Source of the DNA: Oreohelix idahoensis
Taxonomy: Eukaryota > Mollusca > Gastropoda > Stylommatophora > Oreohelicidae
Direction: 5' to 3'
Assembly: GCA_024509875.1 (NCBI GenBank)
Contig: JAMPIV010019075.1
Coordinates: 62,001 to 126,000 of the forward strand
DNA: 64,000 nucleotides
Each line of letters starts with the position of its first letter. Position 1 is the first letter of the stretch. A program made the translations under genes and the position numbers. Below, in pieces: positions 1 through 12,184 of the stretch. The notes under the pieces were generated by a model, which saw nothing but the letters and a program-made list of their open reading frames with translations, was not told where the DNA came from and ran no database searches.

Positions 1-558
1 TGTCTTTTGGGACATTGAAGGTGTGATTCTTGTGGACATTATGCTAAGAGGAGAGACAATCAATTCGCAAGCTTACATTAAGACATTGAAAAACTCAATC
101 AACGTTTTCGCAGAGTTGGCCGCACAAGAATCCAGCAGACCTGCTTCTCCTTCACGACAATGCGCGCCCTCACACAAGTCTAGCAACATGGGAAGCAATC
201 ACCAAATTGGGTTGGACTGTACTACCCCATCCACCCTATAGTCCCGATTGGCTCCCTCTGATTTTCATCTATTTGGTCCACTTAAAGATGCACTCCATGG
301 GACAAGGTTTGAAGATGATGAAGGAGTGATTCATGCAGTGAAGAAATGGCTACATGATCAAGACAAAATCTGGTACGGGCTAGAAATACACGCACTTGTT
401 TCGCGCTGGCATAACGCCGTACAAGTTGATGGGGATTATGAATAATACCGATGTTTACATGACATATCCATGTATACTGTGTATAAATTTCATGCTTTTT
501 GAATAAACAGCTCCTGAGAAAAATGATGTGGTGCATTACTTTCTGAACGCCCCTCGTA
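1..558 (+). mobile_element. Mariner-like transposase, 3' half, broken, with 3' terminal repeat
   Basis: Two reading frames (23-241 and 248-445) together carry the C-terminal half of a mariner (DD34D) transposase. A decayed catalytic-loop region lies around 150-180 (HDNAR-type, now out of frame). The YSPD...[14 protein letters not shown] segment holding the third aspartate spans 232-300, followed by the typical C-terminal WHNAV...DGDY. The frame changes at least twice, so no functional protein is made. The run at 530-558 ending in GCCCCTCGTA is the 3' terminal inverted repeat, followed by TA. The 5' half lies outside the window. Confidence 0.85.
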
Positions 559-1577
559 TATTTTAAATTATATTGCAGAAGCAAATTTCCGTTGATGGAA
601 TTCACATTGAACATGTTTCTGTCTTTCGTCCAGTAACTTTCCTTCAATGAAAAAAGCCTGTCCACATTTGCATACTGACCTGACACCACAAACAAATACT
701 GCACGATCATTAAAAGTTCAGAATGAAATTCAACATTTACTGATTGTTTTTAAAATTTGGTTTGCTTCCCATGTGCCAGCAACTGCATGAATCCTTCAAA
801 ACTGATGTTACTTTCAATAAATACTGTCAGGTTGTTAAGTTGATCAAAGCAATTGCATCGTCAAATGCAACATCTTTATCAATTATATATTGTCCAGAAG
901 CTCGCACATCTACACATGTTGGTACTTCATGGAAGCTCATCCATGAAAAATATGTGAAATCTTCTAATGGTTTCATTAAAATCTCTAAGTCTTCTAAACA
1001 ACTGATGTACATGCATTTATTATCCTCATGAAACTTGTCACACAAACTAGCAAGTCCACCCCTTCATTTTTCAACAATCTTCTAGGGCACAGACTCTTGA
1101 CACAAGTGCTGCTTACCAATGTCTATCACAGATTTAACAGTTTTGCACTTCAACAACCGAACTCTATACCTTTGCAATTTGTTCAATATTTGCTTGAAAA
1201 ATACCCCTTAAAGAATATACTTGCATAAGATATTCTTTGAAGAGGGGAAAACTCTGGACAAATTGCACTTTTGAAAAAAGCCGCCCGGATGCCCAACTTT
1301 AAAGTGAAAAAGAGGACGAATCTAGGGAAAAGAGGACAGCTGGTCACCCCAGTACACCCTCCAAACAACTAACCTGCAGGTGTTTGGTTAACAAGCAGGA
1401 TGTGACCAAGAAAACAAGCATTAAACAAGGAATATGTTCCTCAGAAACAAAAACTATTGCCCCAATGGAACTACAGATGAGCTGAATGGAACAGATATGT
1501 AGTGCTGACAGAAACTAATTTCTATTAATACATGAAAAACATGATAAAAACTGTGGCTGAAAGTTTCAACAAGGTGC
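559..1577. other. No intact gene; weak antisense coding relic at about 740-1045
   Basis: On the minus strand 1045-827 reads as a protein-like stretch (SCLEDLEILMKPLEDFTYFS, then a segment with YIIDKDVAFDDA). It resembles the linker region of domesticated or decayed hAT/SCAND3-like transposases, but it is short and surrounded by stops. The identification is by pattern only. Nothing else is recognised in this AT-rich stretch. Confidence 0.3.
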
Positions 1578-1772
1578 TACAGGTCCGTAACCCAGAATCC
1601 GAACACCAAAATATTCCGAAAATCAAAAGTTTTTTCGGCCGACTTTTGGCCAATTTCAAACTAATTTTTGGGTGACTTGCGCTACTTTGGGTGGTATCCG
1701 AAAACCTGAACATTCTGATTTCTATAACACGGTCGTCCTCGACCATTTTGGATTCTGGGTTATGGACCTGTA
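1578..1772. mobile_element. Short TA-flanked MITE, copy 1 (CAGGTC... ends)
   Basis: The left end TACAGGTCCGTAACCCAGAA (1578-1597) is mirrored by TTCTGGGTTATGGACCTGTA (1753-1772), giving an imperfect terminal inverted repeat of about 23 bp with TA at both outer edges. A second member with the same terminal CAGGT...ACCTG layout and similar interior phrases (GTTTTCAGGTGT / GAACACC) is at 49971-50206. It has no coding capacity, so it is a non-autonomous Tc1/mariner-type MITE by inference from the TA flanks. Confidence 0.6.
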
Positions 1773-2999
1773 CTACAAGCAGCTGGTGAGTATATTTGTC
1801 AAGGGGCAAGGAGCGGTCATTAACCGTATTGGACTGAAAAACTGCAACAGCGTAAGGATGAAATAACAACTGCCAGAAACATAGCAGAGAGAATACAAAC
1901 AAATGAAGCTATATCTCACTTAAAGTCACATCTGCAAAATACAGAACATTAAACCAGATGAAAAGAAACTGCTGCAATGAAAAAACAGAAAACCTGAATA
2001 TAGACAGAGACTGGAACAAAGTGTGGAAATACATGAGATCTCTCACTAGAATTTACCAGAGCAACAACTGTGGTTTTCATTTACAGCTCACATCATTATT
2101 TTAATTATTAATCAACATTAGCTTGTTAACACATTCAGCTTAGCTCTCATTTTCCTTTCTCTACATTTTATGTTGATTTGTCCCTGAAGAAGATCTTATG
2201 GCTGTATGATAGACAATTTCTTTGTACTTTGTCCTAGTAAGACAAAAATTACTTATTTCTGTTAACTCTGCCATTTACCATTGACTTGGAAGGATGTCAT
2301 TAAGAAAGTCTAGATTTGCTTTGAAGGGCACTAAAAAACAGATCAGATTTGCTTTTCAAAATTTATATTTCTTTAAATGTAATTTACCGACAAAAATGCA
2401 CGTGTGAATTCTCAGTGGTATCTGAGAGTATGACATTTTTTTTCTACCCTTTTTAGTGTTCTTCAACACAAATCTAAACTTTCAAAACTCTTGTTTATAT
2501 ATTTAAAATAAATATATATTATTGCTTCCATACTTAATGCTGAAGGCAACCGGTCACCCCACCTCATAAAGCCGTTACCTAGTATAGTGAATTCTCTAAC
2601 ATTTAACACTCCTACTGGAGTATCTGCAATGGGACTACCTACCTGAAGCTAACAACTTGACCTGCTTGGATGAACACCTCCCTAAGTTGTTCTTCTGTAG
2701 CATCATATGGTATATTACCAACTGCATGGACAAAACATAAAATAATATTAATAGTATTCTATTAATACACCTAATATAGTAATGTTCCACTAATCAATTT
2801 ATTTTACAATCTTCTTTTAATAATCAATCAACAACGGGCTTTGAATGTGACAGAAGTCCTGAGAAGGCTCATTCAAGTGATGGTAAATAAAACCAGTTTT
2901 AAAAAATCACTGAACAGGCATAAATGTGCTTTTGCTGTGAAGAATTATTCTTGAACTATCAGTAAAGCAAACAGGGAATACCAGTAAGTATCCGCTCAG
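1773..2999. other. AT-rich non-coding stretch, nothing recognised except a dispersed repeat at about 2545-2575
   Basis: No supported gene. GGCAACCGGTCACCCCACCT near 2545-2565 is the reverse complement of a phrase at 44141-44170, so at least that segment belongs to a dispersed repeat. Confidence 0.4.
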
Positions 3000-3146
3000 A
3001 GAGAACTGATTGAAAAAAACAAGACCTGGCATAAGGAACTGAGATTTGTAAAGGCAACAAAGCAGACTGAAAAAAATAAAATATTGAAAACTGATGAAGA
3101 TAAAGATGAAAGAAATAAAGATCTGAAGAAAAATATTGAACAACTG
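3000..3146 (+). CDS. Possible isolated coiled-coil exon (speculative)
   Basis: An open 49-codon stretch is bounded by CTCAG on the left and GTAAGG on the right, and both boundaries fall in phase 0. The translation is very rich in Lys, Glu and Asp with heptad-like spacing (starts RELIEKNKTWHKEL). The reading frame continues for 12 codons past the donor before a stop, so it could equally be a relic of a coiled-coil ORF from a transposon. The acceptor has only a weak pyrimidine tract. I do not recognise the family. Confidence 0.18.
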
Positions 3147-3149
3147 GTA

Positions 3150-4100
3150 AGGACAGAATTTGAATTACAGCGAAAATAATACTATCATATATGTGGGTCT
3201 AAACATATAAGAAGGGAGTGAGAAGGAGTCTATATGAGGGCCACTCAATGTTTCACCCCATATATTTTTCTAAAAAATGACTGAAAACAAAATTTATTAT
3301 GAGATTAACCACATACTTAACAATGCAAGTCCTGCTCTTCTATGCAGCCTTTCTGGCACATGAACATAAGGGTCTGTATTTCTTTTCAGTAATATTCTAC
3401 TGAAGCCACATCTTCAAAACTTCAGTGATCTCACCATCAAGTAGCTAATTTCTGACATATCTTTCTTTTGGAAATTCATGTTACAAAAAATAAAACAGCA
3501 GACATCAGAAACCTTAAGTGGCCAAAACGAACGTCTTCCTCAATCACTTCAAAGCCTCTGCTGCTAAATTATAGGAGATGATAGGCAATCAGATCAGTTA
3601 GCTGTCTCCTAATTGTTCAGTAAAATCTTTAATAACTGTATTTAAGTCATGTGGTCTTGTTTGAAACTGTATTGTCAATGTCATAATAGCTGCCACACAT
3701 AAAACCTTTGTTTTGTTCTGCCATATTAACTATTACTTTCTCTGCACGGTCATAGACTTTCATTTGATTTCATTACATTTTATTTTTCATATTTAGTAGC
3801 AGGTCTTGTCTACTTATGTTGACCGACCCAGTAAATAATTTTCTAAAAAAGCATCTACCTGTCTTCTTGACCAAACTGAATGTAGATTAACAAAAGCTGC
3901 AAAATTTGTTCTGCAAGCGAATGTGTATTTGCTAAAATCTCCTTAAACATGTTTTAAATAAACAGTTCGGCAGAATTTAATCCCACCATTCTACTTACCA
4001 AATACTGGAAGCACGCCGCTATGTCGTTCAACTCGCGATTCATAACTACCCCAGTTCACCATTGTGTCAATAATAATTTTTTGAAAATGCTCAAAACAGT
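3150..4100. other. Nothing recognised
   Basis: AT-rich sequence with stops in all frames and no repeats that I could match elsewhere in the window. Confidence 0.4.
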
Positions 4101-4154
4101 GTACAAGTCATGGTTAAGATTAGTCTTAGCGGTCATGGTTCAGAGATTTATAGC

Positions 4155-5700
4155 CGCTTATTTGCAAGAAAGACGTTGTGTGCACTTTAGAAACCAGTAA
4201 AAACACTGCCCCAGGTCCTGATGGTGTACAGTATCATCACATAAAACAGCCTGAAAACACAAGCATTAAGAATGTGGTGAATGATTTCAACACCAGCATG
4301 CAGAATGCTGAGGTGCCGGAAGACTGGCTACATAGTTACCTACACCCACCTCCTATACCTGGTAAAGACCCCACACTTCTCAGCAGCTATAGAATGATCA
4401 CACTGCAGAATGTCTTCGGTACTTTATTAGAAAAAATAGTAGCAAGAAAAATAATGAACCACCACGAAAATGCACAAATCCTCACCGGGTAGCTATAGGC
4501 CCATGAAAGTAACATGAGGGAACGCTGGAACTTTTGCTTATTATATGTCCGAGGGGATCCAGGGTAAACGAGAAATGCTGCTGTAGCAATTGACCTAGAG
4601 GATGCTTATAACGGTGTGAATTTTGAAATGTTAATGAACTGTGTAATGGATTGTGGTTGCATTTCGCTTGGGAACATGGACATCAGAATCAATGCGCATT
4701 TGCCCAGGACTATCCCAGGGGTCTCCACTATCACCGCTGCTGTTTAACATCTAGACAGCAAAAGTAGCCACTATTCAGCCAACTGGGTTGGGACGAACAT
4801 TGACTTTTGCAGATGACATACTTGTTTACAGGACTGGCTCTGACCGACAAGAAACGGTCAATAGCATACACAGGACATTATATGAGGTGTTTAAACGGTG
4901 CGAGGAAACTGGCTCTACAGTCAACTCCAACAAGGCCTGGGTGATGTGGTGCTCCTTGAACAACTCCAAGGTGAAAGCAGACCTTCCAGATATTACTCTC
5001 AATGGGCAGAAAATTGAAAGGCAACACAAGCTGAAGTACCTTGGAGTAACACTTCATCGTGGGCTAATATATAAGCACCATATTGATCACATCATACAGA
5101 AGTGCAGGAGATCTGGCAGCCCTAAAAACAATGGCCGCAGAGCACCTGCAGCAGAGATTACTATTTCTCTTGTATCATCAGCTAGTCATATCGGTAAATG
5201 AGTATGGGCTGGGAATACTCACACTGTCAGCAACACAATGTGAACAACTAGAACGCTTGCAAAATGAAGGGATGCATAGTCTTTGGGTGCAAGATACCCC
5301 CATTGTGACGATGCGGCACATGCTTGGATTGCTTGGAATTAGATCCAGGTATGCGATGGCCAAGGCAAAAGCTTATATGCGAGTAATCACAGACAAGCAT
5401 CCCCTGCATGGCAACGTAGCTGAGATAAAGGAGCAAGAATAAAGGGGGGATGTCATAGATGGCGCAGGCTGAGGTAACTATTAGACAAGTGATCACAGTT
5501 GAAAATATATTCAAGGGAGAAGAGTGGAGTAAGACAGGTGAGAACTGGACGAACTACCAGCAAGTCATCATCAGCCTTGGTAGAGAGGGTAGAACTTGGG
5601 CCAATGGATTAGCATTCATACCCTTCGACATTTGCTGAGGGAGGATGAGCACCTATGGGTTTGCCTGGAATGCAGTGACGCCGATTCTGATCTAACTACT
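4155..5700 (+). pseudogene. LINE family D: reverse transcriptase relic (I/Jockey-type)
   Basis: A broken non-LTR retrotransposon. 4178-4492 encodes the start of RT (NTAPGPDGVQYHHIKQ, then SSYRMITLQNVFGTLLEKIV). 4690-4750 retains the SQGSPLSPLLFNI-type motif across a frameshift. 4788-5201 carries the catalytic FADDILVY and the following thumb region (LKYLGVTLHRG). 5083-5442 continues as the RT-to-RNase-H linker (LERLQNEGMHSLW, HMLGLLGIRSRYAMAKAKAY). At least three frameshifts and stops make it inactive. Its missing downstream half (RNase H, C-terminal zinc knuckle) is represented by another copy at 25970-26930, and a third fragment is at 23560-23900. Assignment to the RNase-H-bearing I/Jockey group is inferred from that linkage. 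Confidence 0.85.
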
Positions 5701-5753
5701 GAAAACAGAGTAACGGTTAGTGATTTAGCATTAGTATTCAGGTCTAGGCTTAA

Positions 5754-6899
5754 CTCTTTGATTCCATAATTATTTTCCACCCTGTGCCATAATTATTTTT
5801 TGAAGAATTCTTAACGGTGAAGTGTACTGTCTTTTAGTGTAAATTTTATATTAATCTTTTTTTGTGAACATGTACATATTATATACCAAACTGTAGGAAA
5901 ATGGATAGAGAATTGTAATATATAACTCTTTGGTAGTATGAACACAGGTGTGTTGGGTATACTTAAATATAAGTTTATAAACTAATAAAACGGTATTGAA
6001 TCAGTTTTACAAATAACAGTTCACATGAGACAAGGTTATACTTAAAACATTTTGCATGTAAAATTGAAAAACACTAAAAAGTTAACTGTAGAAAAAGATC
6101 TTACCAAAGACAAATTACTGTTGTAGACAATAAAACTTTCTTTTTAGTCTTCAAACATCAAGTTAATCCATATACAAAGTAAAAAAAAAAACATTGCTTA
6201 TGGCCACAATTTGTACATTTAGTGTTATTCACACCAGTTTTTACTGTGGTCCCTTGTAAGAAAAAATAAATTATGCAATCGTGCTTTACGTAATTTTCAA
6301 ACAAATAAAGAAGAATAACGTTATATAAAAACTTTTTAACAATTGTCTAACGTTTTATTAGTATCCCTAGCTTCATCTTCTCCCTAGGACTAGTGTTTAG
6401 ATGTTACAGTAGGTCTAGTTTTGTTACTTTTTGATCGGCCAGAATATGACTATGCCCACTCATCAACTAAATCTAATGTGTGTAGCTTTTCTGCACTGAT
6501 TCCGTATATTGACAACAAACTGTGATTACCAAACAATCATCATCAATGTCAGCAATGTTTCAAAGTAGTTTGACACAATTATTTGCTTAGGAGACTTAGA
6601 AAATGTAAATATAAAGCGTGACATATTTCTGTAGCAATAACAACGAAAAACGCAAACACGCGAATCGTCACACAAATTGTGATAATAACATCAAAACACG
6701 CACTTGTGCTGCTTAACTAGTCAAATTAGTTGTTTAAATAGTAGCGGAAGTCATTCTACGAGTTTTAAAATATGACCTGCATTAAACGTATGATTTTTGG
6801 GGTTTATTCGTGATAAACTAAAAACAACGCTCTGAGCATTGCGCTGGCATGGCGCGTTGAATTTTGCAACGCTCAGAGCGTTGGTCTGGAGTCAAAGAG
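5754..6899. mobile_element. piggyBac-type non-autonomous element with TTAA target duplication
   Basis: TTAA at 5750-5753 and at 6900-6903 flanks a 1146-bp segment whose ends are inverted: CTCTTTGATTCCA at the left and TGGAGTCAAAGAG at the right. The empty site can be read from the neighbouring tandem copy: GGTCTACACAAGGATGCAGAG at 7242-7262 corresponds to GGTCTAGGC, then TTAA, then GATGCAGAG here. The interior is AT-rich and non-coding. A strong hairpin (CAACGCTCTGAGC ... GCTCAGAGCGTTG) sits at 6832-6883, just inside the right end. TTAA specificity is characteristic of piggyBac, so the class is inferred from the target site. Confidence 0.75.
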
Positions 6900-6903
6900 T
6901 TAA

Positions 6904-6985
6904 GATGCAGAGACAGAAAAAATAGGCCTAGCTTGATTCTATTTTGCACTTAACAAATAATGTGTGACAGACACTGAAGCCATTC

Positions 6986-7018
<33 letters not shown>

Positions 7019-7410
7019 CAACAGCAGCAAATGTTATGGACTGAGAGTTGGGCTACATCTGACATTAAAACATTTGTAACTACCAAAGCTGGCTGTTGTG
7101 TGTTAATAATTATTTCTGAACATGCTCAATATGAGTTATGGTTGAGATTAGCCATAGCGGTGGTCATTGTTCAAATATTATTTACAAGAAACATAAATGC
7201 TGGAAACAGTGTTACAGTAAGCGATTTAACATTAGGATATTGGTCTACACAAGGATGCAGAGACAGAAAAATAGTAGGCCTACCCTAGTTCTACTTCACA
7301 CTTTTACACATAATAATAATAACGTGCGACAGACACTGAGGCCATACATTAAAAAAAAAAAACAGCAGCAAATGTTATCACTCAAGAGTTGGGCTGCTTC
7401 TCGATTGCAA
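6904..7410. repeat. Diverged direct duplication (about 150 bp, poly-A containing)
   Basis: GATGCAGAGACAGAAAAA...GACAGACACTGA...(A)n...CAGCAGCAAATGTTATG occurs at 6904-7040 and again at 7255-7380. Upstream phrases also pair: 4108-4150 with 7133-7175, and 5700-5745 with 7205-7250. This looks like an old duplicated repeat unit. The first copy was later interrupted by LINE D and the piggyBac-type element. The (A)33 run at 6989-7018 is a likely retro-tail. Confidence 0.5.
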
Positions 7411-7938
7411 GTTGGGTGACATTAGAAAAATCCTGGTTTCCCATACATTCATATTCCTGAGCATTTAGGAGTTGTTGTTGTTTAACTAGGGCTGTTGAGC
7501 TTTTTGCTCTTTTGCAGTCAATACCAAGTCTAAGAGTCCTTGGTATTATTTACACTGTAGATCTAGGCTTCTCCTGTGGCTTTTCTGCCATTCCGAAATA
7601 AGCTGAGTTGAAGTCATGAGCTCCAGTTTCTCCAACTTGGCTTGCATTTAAAGGATCATCCAATCTGGTCCCAAGCTAGGAGGAAGAAGCATGTGGCATA
7701 CTGTGCATTCCCCGCTATCGGGTGTGGGGGGTGTTTCCTGTAAAGGACTAACAGCAGCAGTAGCCCCAAAAGGAGTGAAAAGGAAAATGAATGACTGAAC
7801 TTCTGTACAGAAAATTTTCAACCTGGCCCCTAGGTATATATTTCAGTTGAAATTAAGCATTGTGGGCTGCATTCTTCGATATCATCATAGTAAGTCGCCA
7901 AAGTCGTTAGGGTTAGGATATCTAAGTAGGCCTATAAC
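7411..7938. other. Nothing recognised
   Basis: No coding or repeat structure could be supported. TTAGGGTTAGG at 7910-7919 and the 8-bp target CCTATAAC at 7931-7938 immediately precede the hAT element. Confidence 0.4.
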
Positions 7939-8479
7939 CAGTGGCGGCTTTCTTTAATGAGCTGTTGAGCTGCAGCACCCCCTGTAAAAAAAAAGGACTG
8001 CATACTGTCTCGACTACATTATAATACATAATCCGGACAGACCAAAAAATACAAAAAATTGAGGTTACACCGGAAGGGTTAAATACAAAACAAAACAAAA
8101 TTATCCAACACCGTAATGTGGCAAGTGCTGCAAACGATGACAGTTCAAGTGACCTTGACCTCTTATAAGCGAATGCTTGTTATACACACAGCAAGAGGCC
8201 AGCTGCGATTGGGTTGAATTTATTTAACTAGTGCTGCAACGGAACACAGCTCAAGTGGAAATTATCTCTATCAAGCGTTTGTTTACGTGCACGTTCACCA
8301 CAATACCGCAAAACATTGGTCAATTGCATTGTTTTGAGATTAATGCTGATATTTTCTTGTGTGCTGAATTATTATAGAAATGAGTGAAGTAACTTACATA
8401 TTTACAAGAAATTTTTTTTTCGCGATTGTCGTTGGCTGAAAAATGCCGTGTAAAAACACTAGGTCAGCCTCTTCCGAAT

Positions 8480-10343
8480 CTAAAAATTATCCAGACCTCG
8501 ACTAGCAGGAACAGTAAATACCAGAGAAAATTTAACAGAGAAATTTATGAACATCATGACTGGGTTGTGTGGCTGTAATGTAAAGAATGCATTATTTTGT
8601 CTTCCTTGTTTACTTTTCAACGGTGATACTACATGGACAAAGACAGGCGTAACGGATCTGATACATTTGCATAGCAAGCTTCAGAAACACGAAAATAGCA
8701 CAGTCCACGTTAGATATGTTGTAGCATTGGGGATGCTGGGGACAGTGGATATTTCTTCACAGTTAAGCGAGGCATACAAATTAAATATAAATAAACACAA
8801 TGAAGAGGTAAAAAGAAACAGAAACATTCTTTCAAAAATAAATGACTGCATAAAGTTTTGTGGGAAATTTGAACTTCCACTGCGTGGTCATGATGAAAGT
8901 TTGGAGTCTGCTAATCAGGGCGTCTTTAGAGGATTACTAGACTTTGCTTCTAAACTGGATGATACATTGCGAACTCATTTTGAAACTGCCACTGTTTTCA
9001 AAGGACATTCAAAAACAATTCAAAACGAGCTTCTAAAATGTATCCTAGAGGTGTGCAGAGCTCAAATTGCTAGCGACATAAGCAAAGCAAAATTCTTTGC
9101 TGTTATGACAGACGACACAACAGATGTTGCAGCAACGACACAACAAGTTCTTGTTTTTTGTCATGAGCACGAGGGTCAGATGCACGAAAGATTTTGGGGA
9201 TTTAACAACCCTATTTCACAGAATGCTCAAGGTCTGTCAGAATACGTTTTACTACAACTGATTTTTATTCTGAAAGATGGCTATACCAAGTTAATAGCTC
9301 AAACCTATGACGGTGCCGCTGTAATGAGTGGAGAGAAAGGTGGAGTACAAACTATAATTAAAAATACCAACATGCTCATTTTATTCACTGTTACGCACAC
9401 CAGCTAAATCTAATAATGCAAAAAGCTGTATCACAAAATTCAGAAGTGCGTATTTTCTTTCACACATTGTCAGGAATACCTGCATTTTTTTCAAGATCAC
9501 CACAACGACTGTCGGTTCTGCAGAAAAAGTGTAAAAGAATTCCATCAACATGTAACACTAGGTGGAATTTCAACTCCAGGACTGTTTCCACAGTCTATGA
9601 AAACAAAGATGAACTGAAAGAATGTTTTGGTGAGTTGCGCGAGTCAGGTAATTGTGCAACAGTCCAGGCAGCGACTGGACTTCTCCATGTGTTGAATGAT
9701 ACCGATTTCTTGTTTTGGCTTTCCTTCTTCCACCGTATCATGCCACATGTTGATGTTTTGTATGATAAACTTCAAAGCCGCAATGCTAATTCTTTGATAA
9801 TTTATTCAGCAGTGCAGGATTTTCATCGTGTGATTTCAGGTATCAGAAATAACATTGACATCTCTGTTAACTTCCACGATTCAGAACAAACAACAGATTC
9901 TAGAAAACGTAAAAAGAATATTGATCTAAACAGTCTCGTTAAGGAAGTATATGATACAATTTGCTTTCAAGCAAAGGAACAATTTGCGTTTACTGGTCAT
10001 CTTTCCGCAGCGAGATTATTGGTTCCAGAACAATTTCCTCTTTACAGTCGAGAATTCCCGTCAAGAGAACTTGATGAAACTGTAGCGGCATACCTGATGT
10101 TGAATAAAGAGAGACTTCAGACCAAGCTATCCGTACTTTATGAAATGGAAGAGTTTCATCACTTTTCTGGGCCTTTCAAAATTCATGAAATAATTTTAAA
10201 AAGTGGACTACAAAATTCTCTTGCTGAAGTAAATTGTCTTGTGAAAATCATACTCACAACCCCTATGACGTCAGTAGAACCAGAGAGATGTTTTTCTACA
10301 CTGAAAAGAATAAAAACTTTCCTTCGGAGCATCATATCTGAAA
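8480..10343 (+). pseudogene. hAT transposase (ZMYM1/TTF-type), 5' and central part, frameshifted
   Basis: Open stretches at 8547-9407 and 9416-10343 belong to one hAT transposase of the ZMYM1-like type. A TTF-type zinc-finger remnant is at about 8570-8660 (CGCNVKNALFCLPCLLF). The catalytic-domain signature VMTDDTTDVAATTQ is at about 9095-9140. The hAT C-terminal dimerisation segment SVEPERCFSTLKRIKTFLRS is at about 10270-10330. The frame slips near 8565 and again near 9375, where the expected CYAHQLNLIMQK motif is read in the second frame. The protein is cut at its C-terminus by the SINE-cluster insertion at 10344 and resumes at 21321. It is inactive as it stands. Confidence 0.9.
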
Positions 10344-10806
10344 CATTTATTACACATAAGGGAGGGAAACCCGAGGCCTGTAAACAGTAAATTAATATGA
10401 AACAAATATAAAGGTATGTTATCAGGCACTCGCAGGAAATAAAGAAGTAGAACACCAGACAACAGAAAAACAAAAGACATGAGTGGCTTACCCAGGATTT
10501 GAACACTGGACCTTCCGTGCGACAACCCCGCCTAGCCATGCAAGCGAATCACACTATCCGCCCTGCCATCTACGCATCATCAAAAATGATGTTTCAATGG
10601 CAGGTCAACAGTGCGAACCACAATACATGACACCAGAAGTCCACCATGGGCAGTTCAGCCTATTAATGACGCAATCACTTCTGTTGTATTTCTATCAAGC
10701 AGTATAGGCCGAATCCAACAAGACAAGGACCTTAATACTGTGTCCAGTAAATGATAGTAGACTAGAACAGTGAGAACAGGATAGTGGGTAGGTTTGGTAT
10801 TGTATA
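10344..10806 (-). repeat. SINE1, long (composite) form, copy 1
   Basis: On the minus strand this reads: an approximately 200-nt head (starting AAACCTACCC...), then a tRNA-like segment with an A-box-like region (ATAGTGTGATTCGCTTGC) and a B box (GTTCAAATCC), then a 3' body (TTTTTCTGTTGTCTGGTGTT...) ending in an AT-rich tail. It is followed head to tail by a second, nearly identical minus-strand copy from 10807. Short-form relatives lacking the head are described at 53607. A tRNA-derived SINE mobilised by a LINE is the inferred class. Confidence 0.75.
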
Positions 10807-11143
10807 AACATTTATTACACATAAGGGAGGGAAACCCGAGGCCTGTAAACAGTAAATTAATATGAAACAAATATAAAGGTATGTTATCAGGCACTCGCAG
10901 GAAATAAAGAAGTAGAACACCAGACAACAGAAAAACAACAGACATGAGTGGCTTACCCAGGATTTGAACACTGGACCTTCCGTGCGACAACCCCGCCTAG
11001 CCATGCAAGCGAATCACACTATCCGCCCTGCCATCTACGCATCATCAAAAAATGATGTTTCAATGGCAGGTCAACAGTGCGAACCACAATACATGACACC
11101 AGAAGTCCACCATGGGCAGTTCAGCCTATTAATGACGTAATCA
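10807..11143 (-). repeat. SINE1, copy 2, 5' truncated in the head
   Basis: Nearly identical to the 10344 copy over its tail, tRNA-like part and about 75 bp of head. It then turns into a head-to-head inverted copy at about 11144 (CTATTAATGACGTAATCAC | AGAAGTGATTGCGTCATTAATAG once the LTR insertion is removed). Confidence 0.7.
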
Positions 11144-11156
11144 CAGAAGTGATTGC

Positions 11157-11161
11157 GTCAT
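11157..11161. repeat. Target duplication GTCAT, left
   Basis: Identical to 18736-18740. The pair brackets the LTR retrotransposon. Confidence 0.9.
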
Positions 11162-12184
11162 TGTTGAGGACTGTCTTGCGGCTTGCAGGCATGTGGATTG
11201 TGGCCACATTCCACATGCGTGCACCACTAGACACCTCAAATAAACTAAGACCAGAAATCGCGCAAATCAATGTATGACGCGTCTAGCTTAGTTACATTCT
11301 AGTCTATGTGTGGCCATTGAGCCTAACGGCAGTGTTGAAATGTGTGGTAAAACCACTTAAGGATCGTGTTTGAATATGTGGCACAGCCACTGATTATATA
11401 TATATATATGTGGAACGGTAGATCCACTGGAAAGTGTAAGATAGCGTAATGATCCGTATCAAAGTTGATTATAGGACCAGGTAGAGTCCGTATTAGAATC
11501 GCAAACCAAGCAGATTACGTTCACCTTGAACTTATATATATGGCAGTTAAAGCCTGGCGATGCAAGCCAAAGATGTTGATTAATGATACATAGACAGGAT
11601 CTATAGATTTACAGATAATGTACTCACTAGTATTGTGAAGGAATAATAATTCTAAGGATCGGATTCGTTAAGAGTTGGTTGCACACTCTATTACGCTATA
11701 AACTTAACGGTTAACCCAGACGAGCTAAGTCTGTGAGAGGAACAATTGTGTAGAGCTTAAAACTATGATGAAGCCAATTTAAATGTGTGAATTGTTGTTG
11801 CACCATTGTGTAAAAGGATATATTAAATTGTTCAGTCGTCCATGGAACTTGTTGGTTGCCTGAATTATACAAGTTCTCGCTCTGTGCTGTGACTGTCATT
11901 AATCCTTGCAAGGTCAGTCCAGATGATCACAGGTATTTTCTAAGACTAACTATAATCTAACCAACACTGCGGAAGAATTAATATACGATAACGACACTGA
12001 ATATAATAATAATTTAATCACACCAGAATGGCTTAAAAACTGCACTCGAACTAGAAAACTGGAATTAGAATGGATGAATTATAATATCTGAAATATTGAC
12101 AAGCAACCCAATAAACTCACGTCCAACGGTGCTGAATCTTTTAATAACATCTAGCAAGAAAAGATACAGCGGGAGACCGTAACA
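11162..12184 (+). repeat. 5' LTR, 1023 bp
   Basis: Starts TGTTGAGGACTG and ends ACCGTAACA. Compared by eye with the 3' LTR it shows one 2-bp difference in an (AT)n run near 11400, one A/G difference near 11502 and one G/A difference near 11843. A 30-nt near-palindrome centred on TGGCCA lies at 11189-11218, and AATAAA occurs at 11239. Confidence 0.93.
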
